A stretch of DNA of 64,000 nt from Gordionus sp. m RMFG-2023 (taxonomy: Eukaryota; Nematomorpha; Gordioida; Chordodea; Parachordodidae): assembly GCF_954871325.1 (NCBI RefSeq), contig NC_088776.1, forward strand, positions 62,272,954 through 62,336,953. The letters run 5' to 3'. Of this stretch, positions 35,601-48,433 are shown piece by piece (the stretch's first letter is position 1; each line of letters begins with the position of its first letter). The notes beneath the pieces were generated by a model. That model was given only the letters and a program-made list of their open reading frames with translations. It had not been told where the DNA came from and searched no databases. Position numbers and translations under genes: made by a program.

Positions 35601-37021
35601 ATTTATAAAATTATAACGTGTTTTTTTAATATGGTTAATAACTACATAAAGATTACTTTTAATTACTTAAAAAAACATTTAAAAAAAACACATTATATAG
35701 CAAGATGCAATATCACTAAAATTATCCATGAGTTTTTTTCAGATTAATTAAATTTTTTATATCTTAAAGTGAGTTAATATAGATAATATAAATTATTTAT
35801 ATTATGATTATAAAATTTCAATAAAAAAATTATAAGCACTATTGTAAAATTTTTAAAAAAATTATTAAATTATAAAAAAAATTGTAAATAAGATTTATAT
35901 CTAGTTCCAATTTTATAATATTAATAAGATTAATATCCTTTAAACTTATTCTATTGATTTTGGGATTGCAATTGTAATTTATTATTATTCTACAAACTAT
36001 TTTTTATAGTTGCATTTTTTTAATCTTTTTGTAAAAATGTAACTATATTTTTTAAAGTAAAAATTTTTCTATATTTCCCTCCTAAAATATTTGTTCCTTA
36101 TGCCTTTATTCCTAGATTTCCAATAACGGGAACGTTTAAATTATATATTTTTCCAGACATTTATTTATAAGTTATCTATAAAATGTTTAAATAATTTTAT
36201 TTTATCGTTGTCTTAATATATCCAATTTACTGAAGGTTATATATTTTCTTTTATATGTTTTCTAAAAAAGATATAAATTATTCATAAAACGATTATTCTC
36301 ACTTTCGTAAACAACTTGTTAATATAAAAATTTAAATAAGTATTTTTTTTTAAATTTTTTGCATAAAATCCATGGTTAAAATTTATAAGTTTTTTGAGTT
36401 AATCATTCTAAAAAAAACATTAAACAATTTTAAATGTAAAATTGAGTTTTTTTTAAAGTGAGATTTGGTAAAATGTGAATGCTGATGCTCACATATTTTT
36501 GTTAATAATAAAATATTACTATTTTTTTATCTGATGGTTAAATATCTGCATAATAACCATATTTTTATTTTAAACCACTCTTCTAGAATTGAAAGAAAAA
36601 AACTCTATTTTTATCCCTAATTTTAAAAAATCAATTAGGAATAATATTTTTCATTAAATTCAATTATTCTTTGATTTCTTTATTTTTTCATAAAATAAAT
36701 AGAATCTTAATTTCCATGATTTAGTATCCACGTGTCTATCAGATGTTTAATTATGACTAAAACACATTTCATTTTGTTTCTGTTTCCATATGCTTAATTA
36801 TAGCTGTATATTTTTAAAAAAAATTGCCTTGTCAACCACATTCCTTTAGCAAATAAAATCTTTATTAATTTTAAATCCAATAGCGTAGCCAGAATATATC
36901 CAAATAAAAAGAATGATGGGGCGTTTTTTAAGAGAAGAGATTAACAAACTTGTAAATATACATCTTTTAATCATATATGAAAAATAAGAGAAAAAAGAAT
37001 AACATAAATTGAATATAGTGT
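32636..37021. other. Long AT-rich spacer, no supported feature
   Basis: Only simple AT-rich words. Near 36880 the words AATAGCGTAGCCAGAA and GATGGGGCG recall the end of a hAT MITE like that at 8815, but no second end was found. Confidence 0.4.
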
Positions 37022-37217
37022 TAATAAACGCCTCGATTTTAATTATATTATAAAGGCAAACTCAATATTTTATCCAGAAAAATATTACGCAAGTCAAAAT
37101 ATTTTTATAATAGATGGCACAAAGGTTTAAACATCTACTAAGCGCGATCTGAAGTAGGAAATATTTTTCTGACTAAAATATTTAGTTAGCAGTTTTAAAA
37201 AATAAATCGGCAACATT
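37022..37217. mobile_element. Palindromic MITE, copy 3
   Basis: The left arm includes ACTCAATATTTTATCCAGAA and AATATTACGCAAGTC. The centre has GATGGCACAAAGGTTTAAAC and ATCTACTAAGCGCGATCT. The right arm reads CTAAAATATTTAGTTAGCAG and ends near AAATCGGCAACATTACT. This is the same plan and central words as the 50.1-kb copy, with substantial divergence. Confidence 0.65.
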
Positions 37218-37344
37218 ACTAATTGCATAACTATGGGTTGTATTATAAAATAATAATTAAAAAAAAAATATGACTAAAATAATTCCTATAAAAGTAAGAG
37301 TGGCTGAAGAAGATTACTAAAGGGACTAAGCTTAGGATTATTTT

Positions 37345-37697
37345 AAGGAGGGTGGAATTCTAAGAAAGTTGACATATCTTTAAGAGATCTTAGTTCGTAG
37401 ATTAAACCAGCCATTTGGATCTCCTGTGTCTGCAGCTCTTTTTTCAAAGATTTTAATTAATTGGAAAGGTAGTTTCCAAAAATTTAGTTTTTAATTAAAG
37501 ACATTCAAGCGAGGGGAAGGGGGTTTAGTCTTTTTAAAATATTGTAGTATAATGTAAAGAACATCTTTCATGTGGGATTGGCACCCGCGAGAATTTTTGC
37601 AAAGTATTGTATAAAGCCATTTATCGTCTACTCTTTTACCAAAGCTAATCCATGAATAGAGAACAGTTCGATTTGCATATGGAAACCGATTTGTTAT
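37345..37697 (-). pseudogene. Unidentified protein-coding remnant
   Basis: On the minus strand about 115 codons are open except for one stop. They read NRFPYANRTVLYSWISFGKR, VDDKWLYTILCKNSRGCQSH, MKDVLYIILQYFKKTKPPSP, RLNVFN, stop, KLNFWKLPFQLIKIFEKRAA and DTGDPNGWFNLRTKIS. The residue mix (W, C, G, P, D) is unlike chance AT-rich translation, so it was probably once coding. I cannot place it in a family. It sits between the MITE at 37.1 kb and the long-TIR element at 38 kb. A transposon protein is most likely given the context, but a retrocopied host exon is possible. Confidence 0.4.
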
Positions 37698-37965
37698 ATT
37701 AGCTATAAATCATTTATTAGTTAGGGTAAAAATTCATTAAAGTAGTTGTTAAAGGAATATAAATATTATTAGGTAAAAAACAGATTTATTAAAATTTTTT
37801 GCCTCCATTTTAATATTGTTGTCGGATAACAAATTTTTGGGCAGCAAATAATTAAATGCTAATTTTAAGCTAATTCATTTCTTTCTTTAAATAAAATAAG
37901 TGTTATTCTATCTTCTTTTTATGCCAGTTGCATTGAAAATTTTTAGTTTAATTTGTAATATATAT

Positions 37966-38620
37966 GATTCCATATCAAATCAACCAAGGTTTTAATCCGA
38001 CCCCCTTCAATTTTTCGAAAATTTTGTATACTCGTAGTATATACTATAACTAAAAAAAATTAAATTTTACCTTCCAACATTGTTTACCCGAAAAATTGAT
38101 TTCATTAAAAGATTTCATTGTTAAGGCCGTTTAAAGCGCGGAAAAATGATACATTTTTGACAAAATGCACCTCATTTATTTTTAAATATCTCGAGAAATA
38201 ATTATGTTAAAAAATTAATTTAAATTTTATTTTGTAGTTTAATAAAAGTTCTTTAAAATGACATAAAAATAAATATGATGGACATTTTATTAATATTGAA
38301 AACCGGATGTGTAAAACCGAAAATGGCTATAGAAAAAAAAGGTCTTTTTTTTCAAAATTTTTTTCTGTAGATAGACTGCTTTATATTTGTACAAAATCCT
38401 AGACTGGGATCAACCTTGGTATAGGAGTTATCACTCTTTATATGGCTAAAATTGAACAAATTTAACAATAATATCATTATATTTTAATTTAATGAATAGT
38501 TATGAAATAATGTTAATTTAAATATGTCTAAATAATAGGCCCTTACTTTTTTTTATCTTTATAAAATAATTTTGAGAGGTGGCTGGGATAATGAGCTGTG
38601 TAAAACTTTAGTTAAATTTT
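37966..38620 (+). repeat. Left long terminal inverted repeat
   Basis: The left arm of the 38-40 kb transposon, the inverted partner of 39608-40250. It has no coding sequence of its own. It includes CGTTTAAAGCGCGGAAAA (compare TTTTCCGCGCTTTAAACG on the right arm), one of the best-kept inverted blocks. Confidence 0.88.
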
Positions 38621-38699
38621 ATCACGATAATCTACCAAAATTGAAATTCAACATTAAATTTTCCCCCATATATTCAAAAAAAAGAAAGGCTTAATATAT

Positions 38700-39345
38700 T
38701 ATATGACGAGAATTCTATAGATTATAGCAGTTAATTTAACTACCCTCGAAACACTGACAAAATCCGCTGAAGAATTTGTAGATTATTTAATTGAATAAAT
38801 AAACAATTTAATTCCTCATTTATTTATAGCTTCATAATAATCATTATTTCGAAACTTTTTAAAATTCATTTTAAATTTTGGCGAGTTCTTAGTTATTGCA
38901 GCTATTTCAGAAAACTACATATGTAGTGCAGAACCATTCACAAAAATTTAATCAGACCAATAATCAAGCCACTATCAACTCTTTTATAATTTATTACCGT
39001 GAGAACAACATAATAAAACATGTTGATTTAGTGGTTATATCAGACTGTTTAAAGCACAACGCATGTGCTTTTTATTTATTTTAAAAATTGATCGTATTTT
39101 TGAAGGAAAGATTTAATAGAGTGGCTAAAATTTATTATTTTTCTGATGGAGCAGTACCCAATATAAAAATAAAAGATTTGATTAATCTCTTCAATCATGA
39201 AAATGATTTTGGGATAAATGCTGAGTGACATTTTTTGAAACGGCACAAGGTAAAAGTCCATGCGACATTTTGGGGGCCGTTACTAAACGGTTATCAGCTC
39301 GAGCAAGCTTGCAACATATGAATATCACATGTTGACAATAATAGA
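38700..39345 (+). pseudogene. Decayed transposase-like gene (SENY / FSDGA / AEW-HFF family)
   Basis: Reading the plus strand through a few shifts and stops gives, in order: TKSAEEFVDYLIE and INNLIPHLFIAS (38755-38830), GEFLVIAAISENY (about 38881-38922), QKFNQTNNQATINSFIIYY, KHVDLVVISDCLKHNACAFY, FNRVAKIYYFSDGAV, DFGINAE, stop, HFFETAQGKSPCDILGAV and TKRLSARASLQ (to about 39320). I recognise this block order from many predicted arthropod proteins, where the motifs read DFxENY, SFHWNNxQATIHPF, ISDxxxH, FSDGAAxQYKN, AEWxFFATSHGKxPCD and GGxxKR. I know no family name. The spaced acidic residues in strand-like contexts suggest an RNase H-like DDE catalytic core, which is inference. Here the first D is replaced (AAISENY), the QYKN stretch is eroded, a frameshift follows SENY, and stops fall after FYLF and after AE. 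Confidence 0.75.
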
Positions 39346-39607
39346 TTGATTTAACTATGCAAGAAATAATATATATGGGGTAAATTATATATTTATGAGC
39401 AATAATGAATATATGTACATAGAAAGTTAACTTGAAAGCAGATTTTTGAGAGCAAAGAGAATTTCTGCAACACATCCAAGCTTTTATTCCCATAGACGAA
39501 AACAAAAGTTTTAATTATAAATTTTTAATTGTATTATATGTAATACAATTTTAGGCAAATAAAGTTATAAATATGTTTATAATTATTTTGTAAAGTAACT
39601 TTGAGAA

Positions 39608-40250
39608 AAAATTTAACTAAAGTTTTAAACAGCTCATTATCCCAGATACCTCTCAAATTTTTTTTATAAAGATAAAAAAAGGGCCTATCATTTAGACATA
39701 ATTTTTAAATTAACATTATTTATAACTATTCATTAAATTAAAATATGATGATATTAATGTTAAATTTGTTCAATTAGCCATATAAAGAGTGATAACCTCC
39801 ATGTTGATCCCAGTCTTAGATTTTGTACAAATATAAAGCAGTGTGATATCAATCTATAGAAAATAAATTTTGAAAAAAAAAACTATTATTTTCTATAGCC
39901 ATTTTTGGTTTTACACATCCGGTTTTCCATATTAATAAAATGTCCATCATATTTATTTTTATGTCATTTTAAAGAACTTTTATTAAGCTACAAAATAAAA
40001 TTTAAAATATTTTTCTAAAATAATTATTTCTCGAGATATTTGAAAATAAATGAGATGCATTTGATGATGTATCAGTTTTCCGCGCTTTAAACGGCCTTAT
40101 CTTAGCGGGTAAACAGTATTGGATGTTAAATTTTTATTTTTTCTTAGTTAAAGTATATACAACCAGTATACAAAATCTACGAAAAATTGACGGGGGTCGG
40201 GTTGAAAATGCACTTTTTTTTGTTGATTTGATATGAATTCACCATATATA
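39608..40250 (-). repeat. Right long terminal inverted repeat
   Basis: The right arm of the 38-40 kb transposon. Reversed, it follows the left arm block by block from GTTAAATTTT at its inner end to CATATCAAATCAAC at its outer end. Confidence 0.88.
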
Positions 40251-40976
40251 TATAATCCAAAATTTAATTATATTAAAATATTTTTAAAAACATAAAAAAT
40301 TAAGAGGGGTGATGTAGTATACACTTCAAATTACTAGAAAAATTAAGTGGGTATAAAATAAAATAGAGAATTAATGAATTTATTTAATATACTAATGAAA
40401 TTTTAAATATTTATGAATAATTTGAATTTTCCATTCAATACGAATAATTTTAAACTATTTATTGGTGCAATAATTTTTTTAAATATATTTATATTTGATT
40501 TTAGATATTTGTCTATACCAAAAATATAAAGCCTAATGATTTATATATTACCTTGTATGGCTTGTTCAACTAAAAAAGACAAAAAATATATAGATATTTT
40601 TTATCAAAGAGAAGAGAAGGGATGATGGAAGGGAAGAGATTTTCTTATTAATAAATCCTTCTTTTATAAATTTATCTTAAGTAAAAAATAATTTCCAAAA
40701 AAATATCAAATATATATTCATTATATATCCCTTTACACAGTTTATTCTGTTTGCGTTTTAAACAATTCTTGACATTTTTATATATTAGATATATAATAAA
40801 GTGGAAATTATTTTGCAAAATTATCTTCCGACATTTTTTGTTTGTGTACTGCAATATTTTCTATTTTTGGCTAAAATTAAATTCTCTAAGTATATAACAT
40901 CTATTTCAAATGTATATGTTTTAAAATATATGGTCAAAATTTACTTGTATATGTCAATATTTTTCTAAAGGGACCA

Positions 40977-42218
40977 GAACTATCCAACACGGATTTTAAA
41001 GGGATCCCATTAAGAATTCATTTTTTTGATGTATAAAGATTTATACAGTATTATCATGTTTGAACCATGATAAACATAAAACGCGTTTTGCTTTATTTTT
41101 TAAAAATTTAATTGTTATTTATTTATTTTAAAGGATTATGAAAGTAAATATGTTAAATATAGGGTTTCAATTGATAGCTAATCAAAAGATCTATTATCCA
41201 TTAATTGGCGAGTCTAGTGGGTGGTCATGAATTTTTTTATTAAAACAAAATATTAATATGGGTATCAAATAATAGCTAATTTATATCTTTTGACTGAAAA
41301 CATTCATTCTTGATTTTGGTGGGAAGAACTTTATTTTGGGTAGGGGTAAGCTAGAAGGGGGGATAAAAAATATTGATACGAGTATCAAATAATAGGTAAT
41401 TAAAATATATTTTGATTGTAATAATTTATCATTATAAGTGGGCGGATCTAGGTTGGGTGATCATTTAACATAAAATTGATATGGGTATCAAATAAAAGTT
41501 AATTTAAATATTTTTTGACTAAAAGTATAAATTCTTGGTCTTTGTATGTGGACTTATATTTTATCCGCCTCTTACCCCCAGAAAGTCATACCCATCATTA
41601 CTATGAAGACCTTCAGTAAGGATATTAAAATTACCTATTATTTGAAATACATTAGAAATCTGAAAAAGTATGCCGTTGGGTCGGGACTTAGAATTTTTTT
41701 AAATATATCTAAATTTGTTAATATTATATTAAAATTTTTATGTAAAATAAAATAATTTGATATTTATAGAAACTAGACGCCATATAACTTATGTTTTTTC
41801 TTTTGAGTAATTACAAAAATTAATTTCTATATTTAAATAAATTTAGGCCGGCAAAACATTTCAAAAAAAATTTCAGATTCGGGCCGTATTTGAAAAATTA
41901 AGCCCAATTCAAATCACTAATATCTATATCATTATTAAATATTTTTGACCAGACCTAGACTCGCCCATTAAGTTAAAGAGATATCTCAATTTGAATCGAT
42001 CATTTAATTAGCTATCGCTTGATACCCTATATTAACCATATCTTATTTTATAAGTTCAAAAAAAACGACATTGAAAATTAATAAAGAAATAAAACTAAAG
42101 AGGCATAAAACGCTCTTTTAAGATAAGATTCCTCTTTATCATAGTTAAAACGTGATAATACCGTATTATTATTTCTTAACTCAGGCCATAATTTTTTAGA
42201 TCCTGGATAGTTATGAAA
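40977..42218. mobile_element. Second long-TIR element with a repeat array in its left arm
   Basis: The left border GAACTATCCA...GGATTTTAAA (about 40978) pairs with the right border GGATCTAAAAAATTATGG...AACTATCCAGG as read on the opposite strand (about 42180-42218). Further inverted matches run inward: CAGTATTATCATG with CGGTATTATCACG; CATAAAACGCGTTTTGC with GAGCGTTTTATGC; TTAAATATAGGGTTTCAA with TTAATATAGGGTATCAAG; GGCGAGTCTAG with GGCGAGTCTAG. The inner half is asymmetric, with the tandem array at 41160-41510 and an unmatched stretch (41520-41930). No transposase motif was seen. The family is unknown and the element is probably non-autonomous. Confidence 0.6.
41160..41510. repeat. Tandem array of about 110-bp units
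   Basis: About four diverged units, marked by GATAGCTAATC (41173), GGGTATCAAATAATAGCTAA (about 41259), GAGTATCAAATAATAGGTAA (about 41381) and GGGTATCAAATAAAAGTTAA (about 41484). Each is followed by a TTTTGACT-like word and a G-rich stretch (GGTGGG, GGTAGGGG or GGTTGGG). Confidence 0.7.
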
Positions 42219-45200
42219 TTTAAAAGATTACGACATATATAATATAATAGTGTCGACAAGGTCAAGAGAAAAAAAATTTGGTATGACCAATGTGTATTAA
42301 GTTAATAATAAAATATCATTTTTGCAAAAAAATTAGTTTAAAGAAGGACAAAAATATATTAAAATTGACTTATATTGTAAACTTATGATTAGAAGATCAT
42401 ATGCCTGTAAAATGAAAATGACTACTTTTTAGAAAAGGAAAAAAGTGGAAAACTAAATAAAAAATAGATGCCATAATACTGGCAATAGAAATATAAATAA
42501 ACACAGTATATATAAATAATTTCATTTAATCGTCTATAATTACAAATAACAAGAAAAAGGTAGAAAGAACTGGCAATGTTTTACATCATTTCGAATTCTT
42601 GATTCATTGATTTAAAAGGGTTCCGGTTAAAAACTAGCATTTCTAAAGATGAAAATAATAATGTTTTGCAAAATTTAAAGCTAAGGACAAAGTTTCTGCT
42701 TTTGTTTTTTAACTTTTAAATTTCCTTACCTTATATTTATTTTTTTCGTTGTAATCCTAAGTTGTATTGTTAACAGTTACAACAACTAACGAAAAGAGCA
42801 TGGTAATAAGACAGCTTTGAACAAAAAGAATAATTATTTTTACCTAGACCCACCAACCTTCCACCTCTCTTCTCAAAATTTTAGCCTAGATTCCTGGCTA
42901 TATATTAAAAATCTAAAAAATCAAAATTACCTTCAGGAACAAACATATATGCCCCTTGGAGAATATAAATTTTTTTTAAAATATTTGTTTTTAATTTTTC
43001 TAATAAAATTGTTGAATTTTACCTTGCTGGCCTTTAATAAAATAAAAGATGTTATTAAAAATTTGATATATTTTTGGAAGGTTGGGGCATATATCTTCTT
43101 AATGTCTTTAAAATATACAGCTATACATAATAGCCATGTGTTTTTAGATAAATTTTTAGAACATAAATCATTTAATATTGCGCCTTATATTAAAATAAAT
43201 TTCCTTTAAGATTTAGCTAAAGGCGAGGTTTATTCATTGTACCAGTCTATCGCATAATTCAAAAAAATATATATAATAAATAAAAATATGAAAATTAAAT
43301 ATAATTAAAAAAAATAAATAAAAATATAATAGAAATTAACATTAGCTAAAATATTATAAACAAACGGGGAGGGGAAAGGATATATAATATGTCTGGCATA
43401 GATCCGTGGATGGATACTTGGATCTGCATATCTTATTAGATATTCTTTACTTTATCCAAGATAAATATTCTTTATCATTTAAAATGTTTGTTATTAAGTT
43501 AATAAAATATATTCAAATTTTTTTTTGCAATTTAAAAATAAAGCGAGCTTTAAGGGGGATTAAAAATTTTTAACTTTTTTTTTCAATTTTTTAAACAATT
43601 TTGGATGAAAAAAATAATAAATTATAACATTTTAAATTTATAAAAATATTTTTTGGGTCAATAGATCAAAAAATTTACTAAAATGCTCTCGGATTTAGAT
43701 AATAATCATCAAAGTTATGAATATTTATTTATACATTATAAATTATATTCCATTTTGCAACTCATAATTTTGGTTGCAATTGTTAACATTTTATTATAAT
43801 ATATATTTAAAAAATTAAAATCTTTTCAAACATATACAAATTCAAATAAAGAATTACTTTTCTTTGAAAATTAAAATGAAAATGTTTGTAATTAATTCTA
43901 TTAGTTTGCAAAATAAATTACAAGAGTTATTAAGTAATAAATTAATTCATCAAATCTAGTTTTATGGTAATAAAGGGTGAAAAATTTTAAAATAATAATT
44001 CTCTAAAAATTTTACAGCAAAGTAGAAATATTTTGTCATATAGAAAGTTATGGAAATTAAGGCGCTTTAAAAAATATAATTCCTATTTATTGTAGGGATG
44101 AGACCAGAGCTTAAACAGGGGTAAATTTTTATTCTACTATATCCCCTCTACATCAATGCTTCTACTATAGAATTCCTTATAATAAAAATATTTTTTTAAT
44201 TTAATTGATAATGGAATACCCAATTCATTATTGATTCCTAACTCTTGAGCTAATGACAAAAAATCTAAAAAACAAATATAAATATTTTTATAATGAAAAG
44301 AAATAACCTTCATTGAAAACAGGATTATCTTCCACTTACATAAGTTTTAATATTTAAAATATAAGTTATATTCTCAATAAAGATAATTATATACCTTGGT
44401 AAGGAACATTTGATTCCACTAACGATTATTATATATAATATAAAGAAAACAAATATATTAATTTTTATATAAAAAATAGCTTGGTAACGGTTAAATGTCT
44501 ATGTCATATTTTTTTTCTAATAAGAAAATATATATTTAACATTTTAACGAATAATTAATAGCACAGACGAGAGGTTTAGTATAAGAATATTTTAAATCTA
44601 AGTCCGAAACTTATCTCGGTAGTTTTTGTTTTAATTCTGGATTCTATTTAAAATTGTAGAAATTTAATAATTACCTTCTATTTCTTTCAAAAATTTTACT
44701 ACAAATTATATATTTTTTTTTTGTAAAACAAAATATAAAAAAAATAAATTAATTTTATTTTATTTAATTTGATGAAAGTTATTTACAAATTCTCGATTTA
44801 GGATAAATTCTTTTTTCTAATTATATATTGTATTTTATAAGAAAAGATAATTGTTAAAATTGACATATATAATTTATATATATACTTTTTCTTATAGTAT
44901 CATGGTGTAATATAAATCTAACATGAAATTGCTTCATTTCAGCGGTTTTATGTGCGATTATATAAGTTAAATTCCTTCGTGCTATATGAATTATTTTAAA
45001 TATTTAAATTTATTATTTTGTAAAATTTAGGAAATGAATAAAAATGGAGATATTTGATTTAATTTGATCAAATCATCTTATACATTTCATTCTATTAACC
45101 TGTGTACCAGGTTCATCTATATTATATGTGTCACCCCGAAAAATTTGTTTCCAAACAAAACTGTCATAAAATTTATAAAAAATAAGTCAATCATCCAAAT

Positions 45201-48200
45201 TGTCAGTCATGACACTGAACAAACTCGTGGCTTCGATTTTCTAATTAATATAGTTGGATTTTTTTTTATTCAAAATAATAGGTGCTTAAAATTAGCTAAT
45301 AAGCGAGCCCACAACCAAAACCTGCCCCAGGTTTATATATCTAATTAAAATTTAATTTCAAGATATTAAATTACCATAAATATTGTGAATATTTTTATAT
45401 ATAATATTCAGAAAACTTTATCAATTTAGTTGATATTTAGGCTGAGTAACTTTTATACAAAAGTTATTATTAAAAAAGTAAAAAATTAAAAAGTTACTTT
45501 TGATTTAATATACATTTAAAACATTTGAGATAATTTTAAAGCCCTGAAGAGTTTTATTAAAATAGATTTATGGCTTAAATATCAATTATAAAGTTTATTA
45601 GTTTTAAAATTATTTGAAAATAATTGCCAGCCGTGAAAAAACCTCGGTATTCTAAAATATATTTAAAATCTTTCTAATTTTTAACGATTTTTTTAGGTAA
45701 AGAATGAGAATTTTAAATGACGACTATTATTTGAGATTTATATTTCAAGAAGTTATGCAATAATTGTTTAAAATAAATTTGTAACCTAACCTTCATTTTC
45801 ATTTGGTGTATGACGATATGTTATTATAAATACAGATATTTTGTAATTGAATTTCGGAATTTTCCCATTTTTGAGAGTTTCTATGAAACATAATATATAT
45901 ATATTATTTTAACAATATATAGATGCTTAAGAAAAAATTAAGATCAATATATTACAATAATAATCACTTCCTTGTATTGTTTTTATTATATTAATTACTT
46001 AAATAATTTTTAAGAATTTTGAAAAATCAAGTTGTTATTTGGTTATACATACTCTTTAAAAAAAAATCTGATATCACTTTATTAGCAATTTTTTTTTATA
46101 TACATCCATAATCTATATAATGCTATTTATATGTATTCTGAAATATTATATTATTTAATATAAAATCTCTATTACATAGTCAATTTGTGGCACCCCATGC
46201 TATTAAAAGAAACTCAGTAAATGTACTGTAACGTTAATGAGATGAGATATTCTTAAATTTTCGATTTCGCTATCCAAGAGTAGACCCTATAATTCAACTA
46301 TTAACAAGGATCCTATAAAATTGGAAACGGGGTTAATCATCTCACAAATAATTATATTAATTGAAAAATTAATTTTTTAATTTAGAACTTGAATCATTGC
46401 TTTGTTTTTGGATGGAAAAAAAATCATACTTTTATTATTCTATAAATTCTTTTAAACATGTTTTTATTTTAAATTTTAAATAAAAGTAAATGTGTAGGGA
46501 TGAAATTATCATTGCAAGTCATAATTGATTCTGCTTATTTCAGGACATTAAAAACAATTAAAGTAGCAGTCAAAATGCTTTTGATCCTACATATGCTTGA
46601 TAAAATTTTTAATAATGTAAATTCGATATTTAATGGGTTTAAAATTTCCTGCAATTAATCATTTTCATAAAATAAACAAATTTAAAAGGCAATTGTATAT
46701 TTGTGTTTTTTTGCAATTCTCAATATAAAAATGTTTCGCATGGGATGGAATATCCTTATTTAAATATCAGAATATAAGTTTTAATATACACCAGAAAGGA
46801 ATAAATTTATTTCGGATTTAATTCTTTGCTTGAATAAAGAGGCATAATATAAAATTAGTTATTTTTTTGTCGTAGACACTAGATAACGAAAACTAATAAA
46901 ATCGAGATGCAAATGATTTTACATAGAATTAACCATAATTTTATAATTTATAAATAAAATGCATATAATCTTTAATGAGGTCAAAAATATTATTCAATAA
47001 TACGCCATTTTTGCCTGATTTCTATTATAAAAAATAATAATATCAAATATTTTTTTAAAAAGGATTCAACTAAAAAGCATTTTCATATAACACATAAAAA
47101 TTAGAAATTTAAATCAGATAATATTTAATTTATATCCAGAGCTAAACAATTATTTTTTTAATGAATATAAGAACAAAGTGAAGCACATATTTAACAGAAC
47201 TATAGAATTATACCGTTGAATATTTTTGGAAACACTATTATACTTAGGCTCGGTCTATTTTTGTATGTTGATCGATTGATGAATATTATCGAATCGTTAC
47301 CTATTTATTATATTATATGATAAGATTAGTGGGAAAAAAATTTGTTTTTTTAGTTTAATGAGGACTAAAAAGGATTAGCCTGTGTTTTATTTTTATACTT
47401 ATTTAATTATTAAACTTTTTAAATATCATTCATCTTATTGATATTTAATCTATTAGATTATTATTTAAAATATCAAATTATTGTAATTAATTGGTGTGGG
47501 TATATAAGTAGATTTTATATATTTAAAAGAATATTTTGGCCAAAATAATAATGTATTGGCAAAATTATTTGGTCTAACAAAACCTTGAGATTGCAGGAGC
47601 AAATATATATATATATAATACAATTCATTGATGCTTTAATATTTAAAATTGTGAGTAAATTCTTTAAAATTGTTTAAATGCCTAATGTACTAATATAGTT
47701 TATATATTTATGACAATATTGATTTTATCGATACGTAGATATCTTGTGATGTTAGACGTTATTCAAAAAAACTAGCGTTAATTTTCATTAATCTGCAAAT
47801 GACAATATTTTTTTTAAAAAAATTAATTTTCTTAGTTTAAAAAATATATAAATTTGAAATAAATAATAATAAAAAATAGAGGGTAAATATAAAAAAGTTA
47901 GGAAGAAATGTATAAGAAGTTTTTATTTAGACTTAGTGATAAATCTCCAGGGATTTTCTGTAATGAGTTTATTTATAATATAGAACAAAGAAATGCTAGT
48001 CCTTTTAGTTGAATGGGGCCAAGAATGCGGCAATAACGTGGATAAAAAGATTATTGCCCTATTAGTTTGGATTACTTAGTTATTTTAGCAACACTTATTA
48101 AAAGGCATCGATATTTACATTTGGGATAAAAATATCTACATAAAATCTTGAGTAATGATTTCCCCATTTCTCCACCTATTTAGATTAGCATCATCGGTCT

Positions 48201-48433
48201 TCTTACGATCTATGCTAAAGAGATTAAGTGAGGGGGTTTAATTCAATAGAAAATCTTATATTTATCAATTTTTGCAAATATATAAGTTTAAAAATAAATC
48301 AAAGGTTAATGAAATATAAATATTTAAATACAAATTTTAAACAAAATTAGTTTACCGTAAAAATTATTGAGTGACTTATTATCTAAATAAATTATGTTTA
48401 TAAATAAAAAACATATAATATATTAGTTTAACT
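42219..48433. other. Long AT-rich spacer with one long open frame
   Basis: Except for the open frame at 42791-43209, described separately, I see nothing supportable. A 94-codon frame at 45064-45348 has no recognisable motif. Confidence 0.4.
42791..43209 (+). CDS. Unidentified open frame of about 139 codons
   Basis: Open from just after a stop near 42790 to the TAA at 43207-43209. No ATG was checked as a convincing start, and the first possible start-like codon is at 42817. The translation is rich in F, L, K, N and Y, with hydrophobic stretches (KYLFLIFLIKLLNF and YFWKVGAYIFLM). In DNA this AT-rich a stop is expected about every ten codons, so a stop-free run this long is unusual. No known domain is visible, no splice sites are convincing, and it could still be chance or an old element fragment. 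Confidence 0.2.

Larger units (their letters stand above)
37966..40250. mobile_element. DNA transposon with about 650-bp terminal inverted repeats
   Basis: The arms 37966-38620 and 39608-40250 are inverted copies of each other along their whole length. Shared words, left arm versus reverse complement of right arm, include CATATCAAATCAAC, CCGACCCCC, TCAATTTTTCG, TGTTTACCCG, CTCGAGAAATAATTA, CCATATAAAGAGTGATAAC (on the right), TAGGCCC and GGGATAATGAGCTG. Indels and substitutions separate them, so the insertion is old. Between them lies a 987-bp centre coding a decayed transposase-like protein on the plus strand. This is the layout of a class II transposon. The exact termini and target duplication could not be fixed; both outer ends run into TATATA tracts. 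Confidence 0.82.

Noticed and set aside
36880-36950. TAGCGTAGCCAGAA word like a hAT MITE end
   Set aside because: Only one end, no partner terminus and no target duplication.
45064-45348. 94-codon plus-strand frame
   Set aside because: No motif, no context and a composition like the background.
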